A stretch of 64,000 nt of DNA from assembly GCA_026413225.1 (NCBI GenBank), contig CM048591.1, positions 48,159,239 to 48,223,238 on the forward strand. Reading direction: 5' to 3'. Position numbers and translations under genes: made by a program. Below are positions 26,940 through 36,674 of the stretch, one piece after another. The notes under the pieces were generated by a model, which was not told where the DNA came from, did no database searches, and worked only from the letters and a program-made list of their open reading frames with translations. Source of the stretch: Otis tarda. Taxonomy: Eukaryota; Chordata; Aves; Otidiformes; Otididae. How positions within the stretch are numbered: position 1 is the first letter of the stretch; the number at the start of each line of letters is the position of its first letter.

Positions 26940-28010
26940 GGCTTCATCCCATGATGAAGCCCAGCTTAAGTGCCTCTATGCCAATGCACGTAACATGGGG
27001 AAAAAAACAGAAAGAGTTAGAGATGTGTGTGCGCATGCAGGGCTATGATCTTGTTGGCATCACGGAGACGTGGTGGGATGACTCTTATGACTGGAGCATT
27101 GGGATGGAGGGATATAGGCTTTTTAGCAAGGACAGGAAGGGGAGACGAGGAGGGGGTGTCACCCTCTCTGTCAGCAACTGGCTGGAGTGCAGGAAGCTCT
27201 GCCTGGGGATGGAGGAGGAGCTGAGAGAGAGTTTATGGGTTGGGATTAGAGGGAGGGCAGGGACAGGGGACATTACAGTGGGGGTTTGCTGGACGTGGCC
27301 AGGAGGACCTAGTGGACCAGGCCCTCTACAGGCAGTTAGGAGCAGCCTCATGGTCTCATGGGAGACTTCAACCACCCCGACATCTGTTGGAGGGACAACA
27401 CAGCAGGGCACAGGCAGTCCTGGAGGTTCCTGGAATGCATGGATGACAATTTCCTCCTGCAAGTGATAGGGGAGCCAATGAGGAGGGGTGTCATGCTGAA
27501 CCTGGTTCTCACCAACAGGGAGGGGCTGGTGGGGGATTGTGGAGCTCAAGGGCAGCGGTGGCTGCAGTGACCATGCGATGGTGGAATTCAAGATCCTCGG
27601 GGCAGTGAGGAGGCTGCACAGCAAGCTCTCTGCCCTGGACTTCAGGAGGGCAGACTTTGACCCTCTGATCATCAGGGATCTGATGGGTAAAGTGCCATTG
27701 GATACAGCTCTGGAGAGAAGAGAGGTCCAGGAAAGTTGGTTGATATTCAAGGAGCACCTCCTCCAAGCTCAGGAGTGATACATCCCAATGAAGAGCAAGT
27801 CAGACAAAAACGCCAGGAGGCCTGTGTGGATGAACAAGGAGTTCCTGGACCAACTGAAAATAAAAAAAAGGAAGCCTACAGAGAGGGTAAGCAAGGAAAG
27901 GTAGTCTTGGAGGATTACAGAGAGATTATCTGAGGGACAGGGATCAGGTGAAGCAGGCTAAAGCCCTGACAGAATTGAATCTGGCCAGGGATGTCAAAAA
28001 TAACAAGAAA
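26940..28010 (+). mobile_element. CR1 LINE, 5' segment (ORF2 endonuclease region), host of a nested CR1
   Basis: Translations in shifting frames give the CR1 ORF2 endonuclease: LKCLYANARNMG, GYDLVGITETWWDDSYDW, MGDFNHPDICW and GCSDHAMVEF. These are the motifs of an APE-type endonuclease, including the GDFN and SDH catalytic regions. At least three frame changes separate them (about 27040, 27300 and 27540), so the reading frame is dead. Homology is clear from about 26960 and could start as early as 26780. The segment ends inside the codons for NNKK, where an antisense CR1 is inserted, and resumes at 28490 with the expected next residues. Confidence 0.9.
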
Positions 28011-30179
28011 ATCATATAATCATAGAATCATAGAATGGTTAGGGTTGAAAGGGACCTTCAAAGGTCATCTAGTCCAACCCCCTGCAAGAAGCAGGGACAT
28101 TCCCAACTAGATCAGGTTGCTCAGAGCCTCATCCAACCTGGCCTTGAATGTTTCCAGGCATGGGGCTTCCACCACCTTTCTGGGCAACCCGTTCCAGTGT
28201 TCTATAACTCACATTGTAAAAAATTTTTTCCTAATTTCCAATCTAAATCTACCCCCCCACTATTTTAAAACCATTACTCCTTGTCCTATTGCGACAGGCC
28301 CTACTAAACAGCCTCTCCCCATCTCTCTTGTAGGCCCCCTTGAGGTACTGGAAGACCGCTATCAGGTCTCCCCGGAGCCTTCTCTTCACCACGCTGAACA
28401 GCCCCAACTCCCTCAGCCTGTCCTCATAAGAGAGGTGCTCCAGCCCTTTTATCATCTTTGTGGCCCTCCTCTGGACCTTCTCTAACTGGAGCTTCTATAG
28501 GTACGTCAGGGACAAAAGGAAGTCTGGGGAGAATGTAGGCCCTCTCTGGAAAGAAACGGGTGACTTAGTTATCCGAGACTTGGAGAAAGCTGAGGTGCTT
28601 AATGACTTTTTTGCCTCAGTCTTGACTGATATGGGGTCTAGTCATGTCACCCAAGTTGTGGAAGACAAAAGCAGGGACTGGGAGAATGGGGAACTGCCCA
28701 TTGTAGCAGAAAAGCAGGTTCAGGAGCATCTAAGAACGTGAAGCTGCACAAGTCCTTGGGACCCGATGAGATGCATCTGTTGGTCCTGAGGAAACTGTCA
28801 GACAAAGTTGCCAAGCTGAAGTCGTGGCAGTCTGGTGATGTTCCTGGTGACTGGAAAAGGGATAACATAACCCTGATTTCTAAAAAGGGAAACAAGGAAG
28901 ACCCAGGGAACTACAGGCCGGTCAGACTCCCCTCTGTGCCTGGCAAAGTCGTGGAGCAGAGTCTCCTGGAAACCATGCTAGGGCATATGGAGGGCAAGGA
29001 GGTGGTTGCTGACAGCCAACATGGCTTCACTAAGTGCACATTGTGCCTGACCAATTTGGTGGCCTTCTATGATGGGGTTATAGTATCAGTCGACAAAGGA
29101 TGAGCAACTAATATCATCTACCTGGACTTGTGCAAGGTATTTGATACTGTCCTGCATGCCATCCTTCTCTCTAAACTGAAGAGACATGGGTTTGATGGAT
29201 GGACCACTTGATGGATAGAGAAGTGGCTGGATGGCCACACTCAGAGAGCGCTGGTCAACGGCTCAATGTCCACGTGGAGACCAGTGATGAGTGGCGTCCC
29301 TCAGGCGTCCATATTGGGCTCGACACTGTTTAACATCAGTGACATGGACAGTGAGATAGAGTGCACCCTCAGCAAGTTCACTGACAACACCAAGCTGTGT
29401 TGTGCTGTCAACACACTGGAGGGGAGGGATGCCATCCAGAGGGACCTTGACAAGCTGGAGAGGTGGGCCCGTGCCAACCTCATGAAGTTCAGCCAGGCCA
29501 AGTTCAAGGTCCCGCACATGGGTCAGGACAATCCCAAGCACAAATACAGACTGGGCAGAGAATGGATCAAGACCAGCCCTGAGGAGAGGGACTTGGGCAT
29601 GATGGTGGACAAGACATCCAACATGAGCCAACAATGTGCACTTGCAGCCCAGAAAGCCAACCGCATCCTGGGCTGCATCAAGAGGAGCGTGGCCAGCAGG
29701 CTGAGGGAGGTGATTCTGCCCCTCTAGTCGGCTCTTGTGAGACCCCACCTGGAGTACTCATGTAGCTCTAGAGCCCCTAACATAAGAAGGACATGGACCA
29801 GTTGGAGAGAGTCCAGAGGAGGGCTACAAAGACGATCAAAGGGCTGGAGCACGTCTCCTGTGAGGACAGGCTGAGAGAGTTGGGGCTGTTCAACCTTGAG
29901 AAGAGTAGGCTCCGGGGAGACCTCATAGCTGGCTTCCAATACCTAAAGGGAGCCTACAGGAAAGATGGGGAAGAACTCTTCAGTAGGGCCTGTTGTGAAA
30001 GGATGAGGGGTAATGGTTTTAAAATAGAAAGGGTTAGATTTAGATTAGATATTAGGAAATAAATTTTTATAATGGAGGTGGTAGAACACTGGACCAGGTT
30101 GCCCAGAAAGGTGGTGGATGCCCCATCCCTGGAAACGTTCAAGGCCAGGCTCTATGAGGCTCTGAGCAACCTGATCTAG
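26960..30179 (+). pseudogene. Decayed CR1 ORF2 (endonuclease plus reverse transcriptase)
   Basis: Order along the element: endonuclease (about 26960-27780), linker (27780-28640), reverse transcriptase (about 28740-29400) and C-terminal region (29400-30179, ending with the expected LSNLI and TAG). Inactivating lesions visible in the sequence are multiple frameshifts in the endonuclease, a 479-bp nested insertion at 28011-28489, in-frame stops TGA at 29101-29103, TGA at 29209-29211 and TAG at 29725-29727, and a small internal deletion near 28815 where the codons before KSWQSG are shortened. Motif A survives as [11 protein letters not shown] and motif B as SGVPQASILG. The catalytic FADD motif has become FTDN at 29377-29388, losing a metal-binding aspartate. 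It cannot encode an active enzyme. Confidence 0.9.
28011..28489 (-). mobile_element. Nested 5'-truncated CR1 inserted antisense into an older CR1
   Basis: On the minus strand this is the last part of CR1 ORF2 ([20 protein letters not shown] and downstream) plus the 3' UTR, ending in the CR1 terminal repeats seen on the plus strand as ATCATAGAATCATAGAATGG at 28018-28037. It interrupts the older element exactly between the codons for NNKK and SFYRYV, with no apparent loss of host sequence. It is therefore the younger of the two, and its longest antisense frame here is about 68 codons. Confidence 0.95.
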
Positions 30180-30268
30180 TGGAAGATGTCCCTGCTTCTT
30201 GCATGGGGGTTGGACCAGATGACCTTTGAAGGTCCCTTCCAACCCTAACTATTCTCTGATTCTATGAT
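28490..30268 (+). mobile_element. CR1 LINE, 3' segment (reverse transcriptase, C-terminus and 3' tail)
   Basis: This continues the element broken at 28010. It carries the reverse transcriptase region, the C-terminal region ([20 protein letters not shown], then [14 protein letters not shown]) and the complete CR1 3' tail with GATGACCTTTGAAGGTCCC and a degenerate terminal repeat, CTGATTCTATGAT. The 3' end is intact, as expected for target-primed reverse transcription, and the 5' part extends well upstream, so this is an unusually long CR1 copy of about 2.8 kb without the nested insert. Confidence 0.93.
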
Positions 30269-31480
30269 CTCTCTCTTCTCAGTCTCTGCTGTAGCTTGGG
30301 TATTTGACATCTCTATGCGTACTTCCAGACATGCTTTTTTAAAGCCTACAACATGTCCTTGTTTGAATTGACTGAAAATATCTATATTGCATTGACGTTT
30401 CAATGTCGAACATCCAGGTGAATGTTTTAAAAAAAATCTCGTCCATCCTCCTTCTTACAGTAAATGTCAATTCGTTTTGCAGCCTTTATAAGAACAGAGA
30501 GTACTTAAAAGTTATCCTTGTTCTAGACGGATCTTAATTTCAGATTAGGAAGAAGAATTCTATTTATTCTTTGTAATACAGAAGTGAATATTTCCTAGCT
30601 GAAAAGTGTTTAAAATATTTTTCACTCCTAACACACAGAAACCCCACTGCAAAAGATCCCGTGGCTAACTTTGTACATTCCTTTGTTGTTGATGTAGACT
30701 CGCCAGTAAAATCGTACTTGACAAGTCACTTTGATGCTATACTGCTAAATTAAGGCTCTTTGGTAGGTAGCTGATAGAGCAAGAGATCAAAGGCCCTCTT
30801 TGGCTAACTCCCTCATAATGGAAGTTCATGACAGTTCGACTGGAAAAGAGTTGATCTCCAGTCTGACAGATACTCTGGCTGTTAGAGAGCCAGAATAATC
30901 CAGAAGTAATACAGAGCTTTTGTGTAAAAATGTCTGGAAGGGAAAACACTAATTGCCATCAAAGCTGGAGAGTCACAAAGAGGACTGTCTGTGAAATCGG
31001 GAATGGAAAAGCTTGACAGCCATGTTCAAGTTTCAACCTGTGTAGGAAAAAGCTTGAAGTTCATTATAACTTGTTTAAAAACCTTTCTGCTTACATTTTT
31101 TTTTTTCTGACAAAGCCCTAAGAAATTAGTTGGAATGGAGATTTCTGCAGGAGATACTAATGGGAAGGTCTGTGTAGGGTAAAATAATTAAAATGAGCAA
31201 TTCAATATTTTTATGTTCACCAGGATTTTCATGTTTTATTAAAAACTGAAACACTTCAAACAAAACCCTCATAACATTACATTTCTGCTGGGGAGAAAAG
31301 AGAGAAATTGACTAGCAGTACCTTGCATATCTCTTCCAGCCATAGCTGCAGCTGATGACTAGAGAGGCTGAGACATGACAGGTTTGTTCTCCTTCCTAGA
31401 TCTTGGGTAGCCTCAACGACCTGTAGGTGACCTTGTGGAAGGGGATTCACGAAGTCTGAAAATAAATTTCTAATTTAATT
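30269..31480. other. Unique non-coding sequence
   Basis: AT-rich, no recognised gene or repeat. It ends in an AT-only stretch, TAATTTAATT at 31471-31480, that is repeated after the LTR fragment. Confidence 0.55.
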
Positions 31481-31630
31481 AAATATCAGAACGTACCGAT
31501 TGGCTCGGCCTTGGCCAGCAGTGGGTCCTCCCTAGGCCTGGCCAAGTCCACTGGACAAAGGGGAGCAACTTCTAGCAGTTTCTTACAGAAGCTACCACCA
31601 AAGCCCCCCTCACTAAATAAAACCAGAACA
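31481..31630 (-). mobile_element. Fragment of the 39-kb LTR family (5' terminal part)
   Basis: On the minus strand this matches the first 150 or so bases of the LTR at 39327-40470. It shares GCTACCAC, CTAGCAGTTTCTTRCAGAAG-like sequence and GGCCTGGCCAAGTCCACTG. It ends at the LTR 5' terminus (TGTTCTGGTTTT on the minus strand at 31630). The remaining ~1 kb of that LTR is missing. A 10-bp direct repeat, TAATTTAATT, lies at 31471-31480 and 31632-31641. It may be a duplicated target, but it is low-complexity and longer than the 5 bp seen for the full copy. Confidence 0.82.
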
Positions 31631-33410
31631 ATAATTTAATTTGTCAAAGAAAAGAAGATATGGGAAACTGACCTTTCCATGGCTCAAGCAAGATTTATGG
31701 CAGAGCTCATGTTACAGGTAGCATGCTGCTATGGCTCAGGCACTAAGTGGTTCTTGCCAGAAGAACCTCTTCTGAGGTTCCAGATTCTGAGCTCGTCCTG
31801 TCACTTGTGCTGGTGTGAAGCCTTCCATGATATTTGTATACTTCTTCTCTCGGTAGCTGTCCCTCTTGTCACACAGCTTTTCCTATTCTACACATTATTC
31901 AAGTATTTATGTGAGATAGTAGAATTGTGCTGAGATGCATTGGCTGCATGTCATACAGTGACATAGAGAAGGTGAAGAGCATAAAGCCGAATTCTTAGAC
32001 TAGTCTAAGTTTTCTATCTGTGGTGTGAGGGATCAGCACTAAAGCCCTGATTATACAATCTGCCACTACTCATCTCTGTTATTGTACTTTCCTGTTGCTT
32101 GATAGAACCTTGTTGCTACCTTTAGATATAATTAATGCACCCCAGTGATATTCCCGAAGAGCCAGATGTTTAGTGTACTAATTCTTTAGGGCTTTTTCTG
32201 TGATTCAGAAAAACTCTCCTAGGCTAATGAGTTTCTGAAGATGGGACGTCAAGTGTCTGGTGTATATTTCACTTCCTACTAAATGGCTGTAAAAATGCCA
32301 CTCCATTTTCTTGGCTTCTCCAGGAAGAATATGCAGAAAAAATGGATACTTCTTGCTGATAGAATTTTTCTATATTAAGTTGTTTCCATTTGGAAAGACA
32401 TCACTCTCCTGGAGCTGATGCCAAGAAAGCAAGAGAGTGAGTAGGTTGCATAAGAACATCTACATCTGGCACAACTTTTCATATAATTTCCATATCAAGC
32501 ATGCTCTTGTACGGCAGACAAGCTGAGAAGAGTTAGTATCTACCAGGTCTGCCCTGGTTGTCAAGCTCTCCTGAGTTCCCAGGATTTCTGATATTCTCTA
32601 GAGATCATGTGCTTCCACCATCATTCAGATCAGAAATTTTGTCTTTCATCTCTTTATCTCTTTGCACCCAAGTTCATTTTCCCTGTGGATGAAAGGAGAA
32701 ATGAGAAGAAGGTTAGATTCACAGGGGTTTATAGGCACTGAACTAGCATTGATTTCAGTAGGTTATGGATGCCTAGGTAGCCTTGTTCCTCTAGTTTTAA
32801 ATGACAGGTGGTTTGTTTGGTTTTCTTTATGGGGAGTGAACAATGGTTGCGTGTACATTTTTTAAAAAAGAAAGGCTTAATATGTCACACAGAAAAGAAT
32901 GGAAATAGATGAGAAGAGTATGTTGATATGTTGGGTTGTAAGAGTAAAGCTCTTACTAAAAAGTAATTGCACTTATTCTGCTTATAAAAGTCCACTCTGA
33001 CCCCAGAGCTTCTGGTATTTCATTAACAGGTAAAATTCTGGTTTTATGTTTGCATTGTTTGGGTGCTAGCATGAGAGGATTGGTAGAGATTTGAGAATAG
33101 AAAATCATGTTTGTATCATTGGAAATGCTTTCTCAAAGAAAGGTGTTTGACCATCGGACTTGGAATTTCCTTAATCTCTTCTGAAAGAATGCTCCATAGG
33201 TGGGAAATCTAGACACAACTTTTACACTTATTTTGATGTATTCAAAATTGCCTCAGTTGACAAAGTTGCTACATGATTGACAATGAGATTGCAAATGAGA
33301 CACCTCTGCTATTGCAAAAGGATGAGAAAAGACCTAGGAATCTATTTCCTCTGGCATGTGCTGTACCAAGGGTTTCCCTAGACCTGTATCCTGTTTATTC
33401 CCTTTGCTTC
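31631..33410. other. Unique non-coding sequence
   Basis: No gene, RNA gene or dispersed repeat is recognised. An 84-codon plus-strand frame at 31679-31933 and a 67-codon one at 32662-32865 look like chance openings. Confidence 0.55.
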
Positions 33411-33540
33411 TGTTGTGATTTAACCCCAGTCGGCAAATAAGTACCACATAGCCTCTCCCTCCCCAGTGGGATGGGCAAGAGAATTGGAAGGGTAAAAGTA
33501 AGAAATCTTGTGGGTTGAGATAAGAACAGATTAATCGTTT

Positions 33541-33578
33541 AATAATAATAATAATAATAATAATAGCAGTAGTAGTTC

Positions 33579-33631
<53 letters not shown>

Positions 33632-33632
33632 A
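33541..33632. repeat. Compound (AAT)n-(AGT)n microsatellite inside the LTR
   Basis: About eight AAT units switch to about twenty AGT units, with one interruption reading TTCTAGT. It sits where the related LTR has a short T/A-rich stretch before its conserved TCAACCC segment, so it probably grew from that seed after insertion. Confidence 0.93.
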
Positions 33633-33827
33633 TGAAAAGGAAAACAACAAAAAGAAAGAGAAACAAAACCCAAGAAAAACAAGTCATACAACTACCCACC
33701 ACCTGCTGACTGGTGCCCAGAACCTGAGCAGTGATCACAGAGCGAAACTGAGAGCGATCTCGGAACCATCCTGAGCAACAATCTCAGAGCAGTGATTTCC
33801 AGATTTCTGCCCACGAGGCAACCCCCA

Positions 33828-33835
33828 CTTATATA
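33828..33835 (-). promoter_or_regulatory. TATA-like box in the minus-strand LTR
   Basis: CTTATATA on the plus strand is TATATAAG on the minus strand, about 242 bp from the LTR 5' end. The position matches the box in the 5-kb LTR. Confidence 0.5.
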
Positions 33836-34076
33836 CTGAACATTACATGTATGGTATGGCCAGTTTGGGTCAGCTGTACTGGCTATACTGCTCCCAGCTT
33901 CTTGCACTTGCACATTAGCAAAACCTAGGAAGCTGGAAAAAGTCCTTGGTCTCTTAGCAACAACTAATATCATCAGTGTATTAGCAACATTCTTTGCATA
34001 CCAAATCCTGTACTAAATCCAAAACACAGCATCTACAGGGAAGAAAATTAAATCCATTCCAGCTGAAACCAGGACA

Positions 34077-36170
34077 GCTTTTTACAAAAGCAGTACTAAT
34101 TTGTGTTTATCAGAGCATCCAAGATAACTTCCCATATTGTTTGTGGGTGTGGATTTAGCAAAGGTGCTCCCTAAGCCCAGAAGGACAAGTCACTGAGAGG
34201 TCACTGCACATAATGGTTGAATTTGCTGCCTCTACAGAGAAGCAAAGAGAAAGAGCATTTTCAGCTTCACTTGGTTCACCTCATCTCCCATCTCTTAATA
34301 GGTTTGAACATTGCTGAAAGAAAAACTTCATGTAACAGTTCTGAAGGCTTTTTGAGGTCAAGCTTTTATTTAAAGAATCATTAAAAAAACCAGAACTAGC
34401 ATCATAAAGTTCTAGCTTATAGCTAACAGTAGAGTCAGAATTTGCAGCTGTGCCTACAAGTATTGCACTAGGTTCTGAATAGTTACTGTTTCCACTTACC
34501 TCTTCATACTATTTTGATGTTTGGGTACAGATGCTGATGATTTGCTGGTTCTACTATAGGTGAAATTTTTGGGAGCTAGTTGTATCTTCCCCTTCACTTC
34601 AAAATTAGTCAGCGGATGTGAGCTATACAGATGACATTAATAGCTCCTTTTCACATGAGTCCTTGGGTTTTTAAGATATTTTCTTTTAACAGATTGTGCC
34701 TTTGTGCAGTCCAGCCTTCTCCATTGATACAAAACAGAGATTGAGAAGCATATATAAATGAGAGTTCTGTTTATCTCAATATGTGCCAAATCACAGGGGA
34801 TTCTACTTAATTACAAGGAGTTCAAAGAGCCAAGCAATTTATTTGATAAGAGAGTTCAGACACTGTGGATGCAACACCTCACAAAGTAAAGACTTTCGTC
34901 AGCCTCAGTTTTCAGCATTTATTATTCCCATGCAAATGGAGAGTATATGAATGGCATACTGCAGCCAAGGGACATTCTCCTCTGGAGAATAAATGCTCTA
35001 CACTATTAAAAAAAAGCACATGCTTCTAAAGATGTATCTTTAAAGTAGCTGTGATCTCATTCAAAGAACATCTACACTTCCTGATGAAATTTGGCTATTA
35101 TTGGACGTACTGTAAAGATACTTCAGAAGGTACCTTTTAAATGGTGTTTGGTACACATCTATCTTGCAGTGAGGCATTTCAGTGTATTGCCAATATCATG
35201 ATATAAGTGCCCTATGCATATCCCCAGACTTTATATCTCTGGATTTTTTCAACACTTATTCTAATTTTAAGTATGTCTCCATAAAATATAAATGCATTAT
35301 ATGCGATCTTTAAAAACATTTCAACTGTTTATTGGTTAATGCTGACATATTTGTATAGCTGGGTATTTACTAAAAAAAATTACTTTCAAAGTGAAAGTTA
35401 AAAAGTATAAAATTAATGCCTGAATATCAGATTTTACATTCAGGTAGCATTAATAGTGCAGGTTAACTGTTGTAATGCTTTCAGTGACCTTTTTGGTGGG
35501 TTTTTTCTTTCTTCTCATTAACTTATTTCTGGAGTCCTGTTGATGTTTTCTTTCCAGTGATTAATTTCTTATTCTCTTGCACTGAAACTTCAATTCAGAC
35601 AAGGCCTTATCAGTCTCTATTCCATAGTCAGAAGAGATGCTGAACTAGAATTGCAACTAATTGAATGTATTAATTTTCAGGAAAAGTAAACTACAAACTT
35701 TCTTTTGCTTTTGGGTTAGTGAGACTTCAGTAAAATCTCAGCCAAATTTTAAGACTTAGTCCTTTCAGTGTTGATTCTTTGCTAACTCAACACATTATTT
35801 ACCTTATTAGCTGTGGCTGTTCATTCTGCTCACTGTTATGCTGAGAAAGATGAACTCAGTTCCTCAAGGATTTGAAAATGTATGTTTGGCTTTATATGAA
35901 TCAAATATTTTACCTCAGGTAAATGCTTTATCACATTCTATGATATCCTGAACAATCACCTATTTTTCAACTTACTGTCATTCACTTGTTCAAATTCTTA
36001 CATTAGAGAATAAGGTGACATTTTCCTCAACTTTGTATGTCCGTACTTGTGTCTGCAGCATGTCCTTTGCTGAGTGGGCAAGGACAGTTAGTTGCACACG
36101 CAAAAACTGCCCTCTGTGCACAAATATGGTATATACGCATTCAAGAGTTTTAATGGTGGTGCTGTGGAAG
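34077..36170. other. AT-rich unique non-coding sequence
   Basis: No gene or repeat is recognised, and reading frames are very short. It ends at a GGAAG that may be the left target duplication of the candidate LTR that follows. Confidence 0.55.
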
Positions 36171-36674
36171 TGAACAAGTTTGCTGTTACGTGTTGAGCCA
36201 AGACCTCCTTGACAGTCAGTTTATGACAGGACCCTGGGGGCACTGATCAGCCTTAATCACTCTGTCCCCTGCCCAGACCCATGGGCAAGAGACCAGCTGC
36301 ATGGGGTGGCCCCTGGTGGGACATCCTCTCTCCAGGCTCCTCAGAGACCTCTCCATCTCCTAAGGCCACAAAGGGGTTTTTCTGCCCAAGCCTGGAGGAG
36401 TGTGGGGAACAGCAGTCTTGCTGTGATTGGGTTATGCTAGTTTTGGGGCTGGCCCTGGGGAGAGAGGAAGTGTGTGGTGCTGGGTGTAGCGGGTGGGCAC
36501 TGGACACTGCAGGGACCCCTGAGGAGGGGTTTCTTGAGCGGCTGAACTGGTGAGGTGTCCATCACTGCATATTTTTAGCCTGATGTTATTTTGCCTAATG
36601 CCACTGGATGTCAATAAAGGAATCAGCTGTATGGAGGCATACGCTTACTTCTGCCTGTGATGGCGGTGGTCACA
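36171..36674 (+). mobile_element. Unrecognised GC-rich element, possible solo LTR
   Basis: A 504-bp stretch clearly richer in GC than its surroundings starts TGAACAAG and ends GGTCACA. It is bracketed by GGAAG at 36166-36170 and 36675-36679, and the direct repeat extends to GGAAGTG if the first bases of the element are counted. A polyadenylation-type AATAAA lies 57 bp before the right end, as in many retroviral LTRs. I do not recognise the family, and the flanking repeat is short enough to be chance. Other readings are a decayed 3' exon with its polyadenylation signal, or an isolated GC-rich segment. Overlapping 84- and 90-codon frames on opposite strands are not convincing genes. Confidence 0.3.
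36613..36618 (+). promoter_or_regulatory. Polyadenylation-type AATAAA
   Basis: A canonical hexamer at the 3' edge of the GC-rich 36.2-36.67 kb segment. Whether it is used cannot be told from sequence. Confidence 0.3.

Larger units (their letters stand above)
33411..34076 (-). mobile_element. Solo LTR, same family as 5004-5560, expanded by a microsatellite
   Basis: Read on the minus strand it starts TGTCCTGGTTTCAGCTGG at 34076 and ends AATCACAACA at 33411. Flanks are GCTTC (33406-33410) and GCTTT (34077-34081), a 5-bp target duplication with one mismatch. A TATA-like box lies at 33828-33835. It is about 110 bp longer than its relative, largely because of a compound trinucleotide repeat in its 3' part. 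No internal retroviral sequence adjoins it. Confidence 0.88.

Noticed and set aside
27085..27750. 221-codon minus-strand frame
   Set aside because: It is antisense to the CR1 endonuclease region, whose plus-strand motifs are clear.
33334..33738. 134-codon minus-strand frame with long Thr and Ile runs
   Set aside because: The runs are translations of the AGT/AAT microsatellite inside an LTR.
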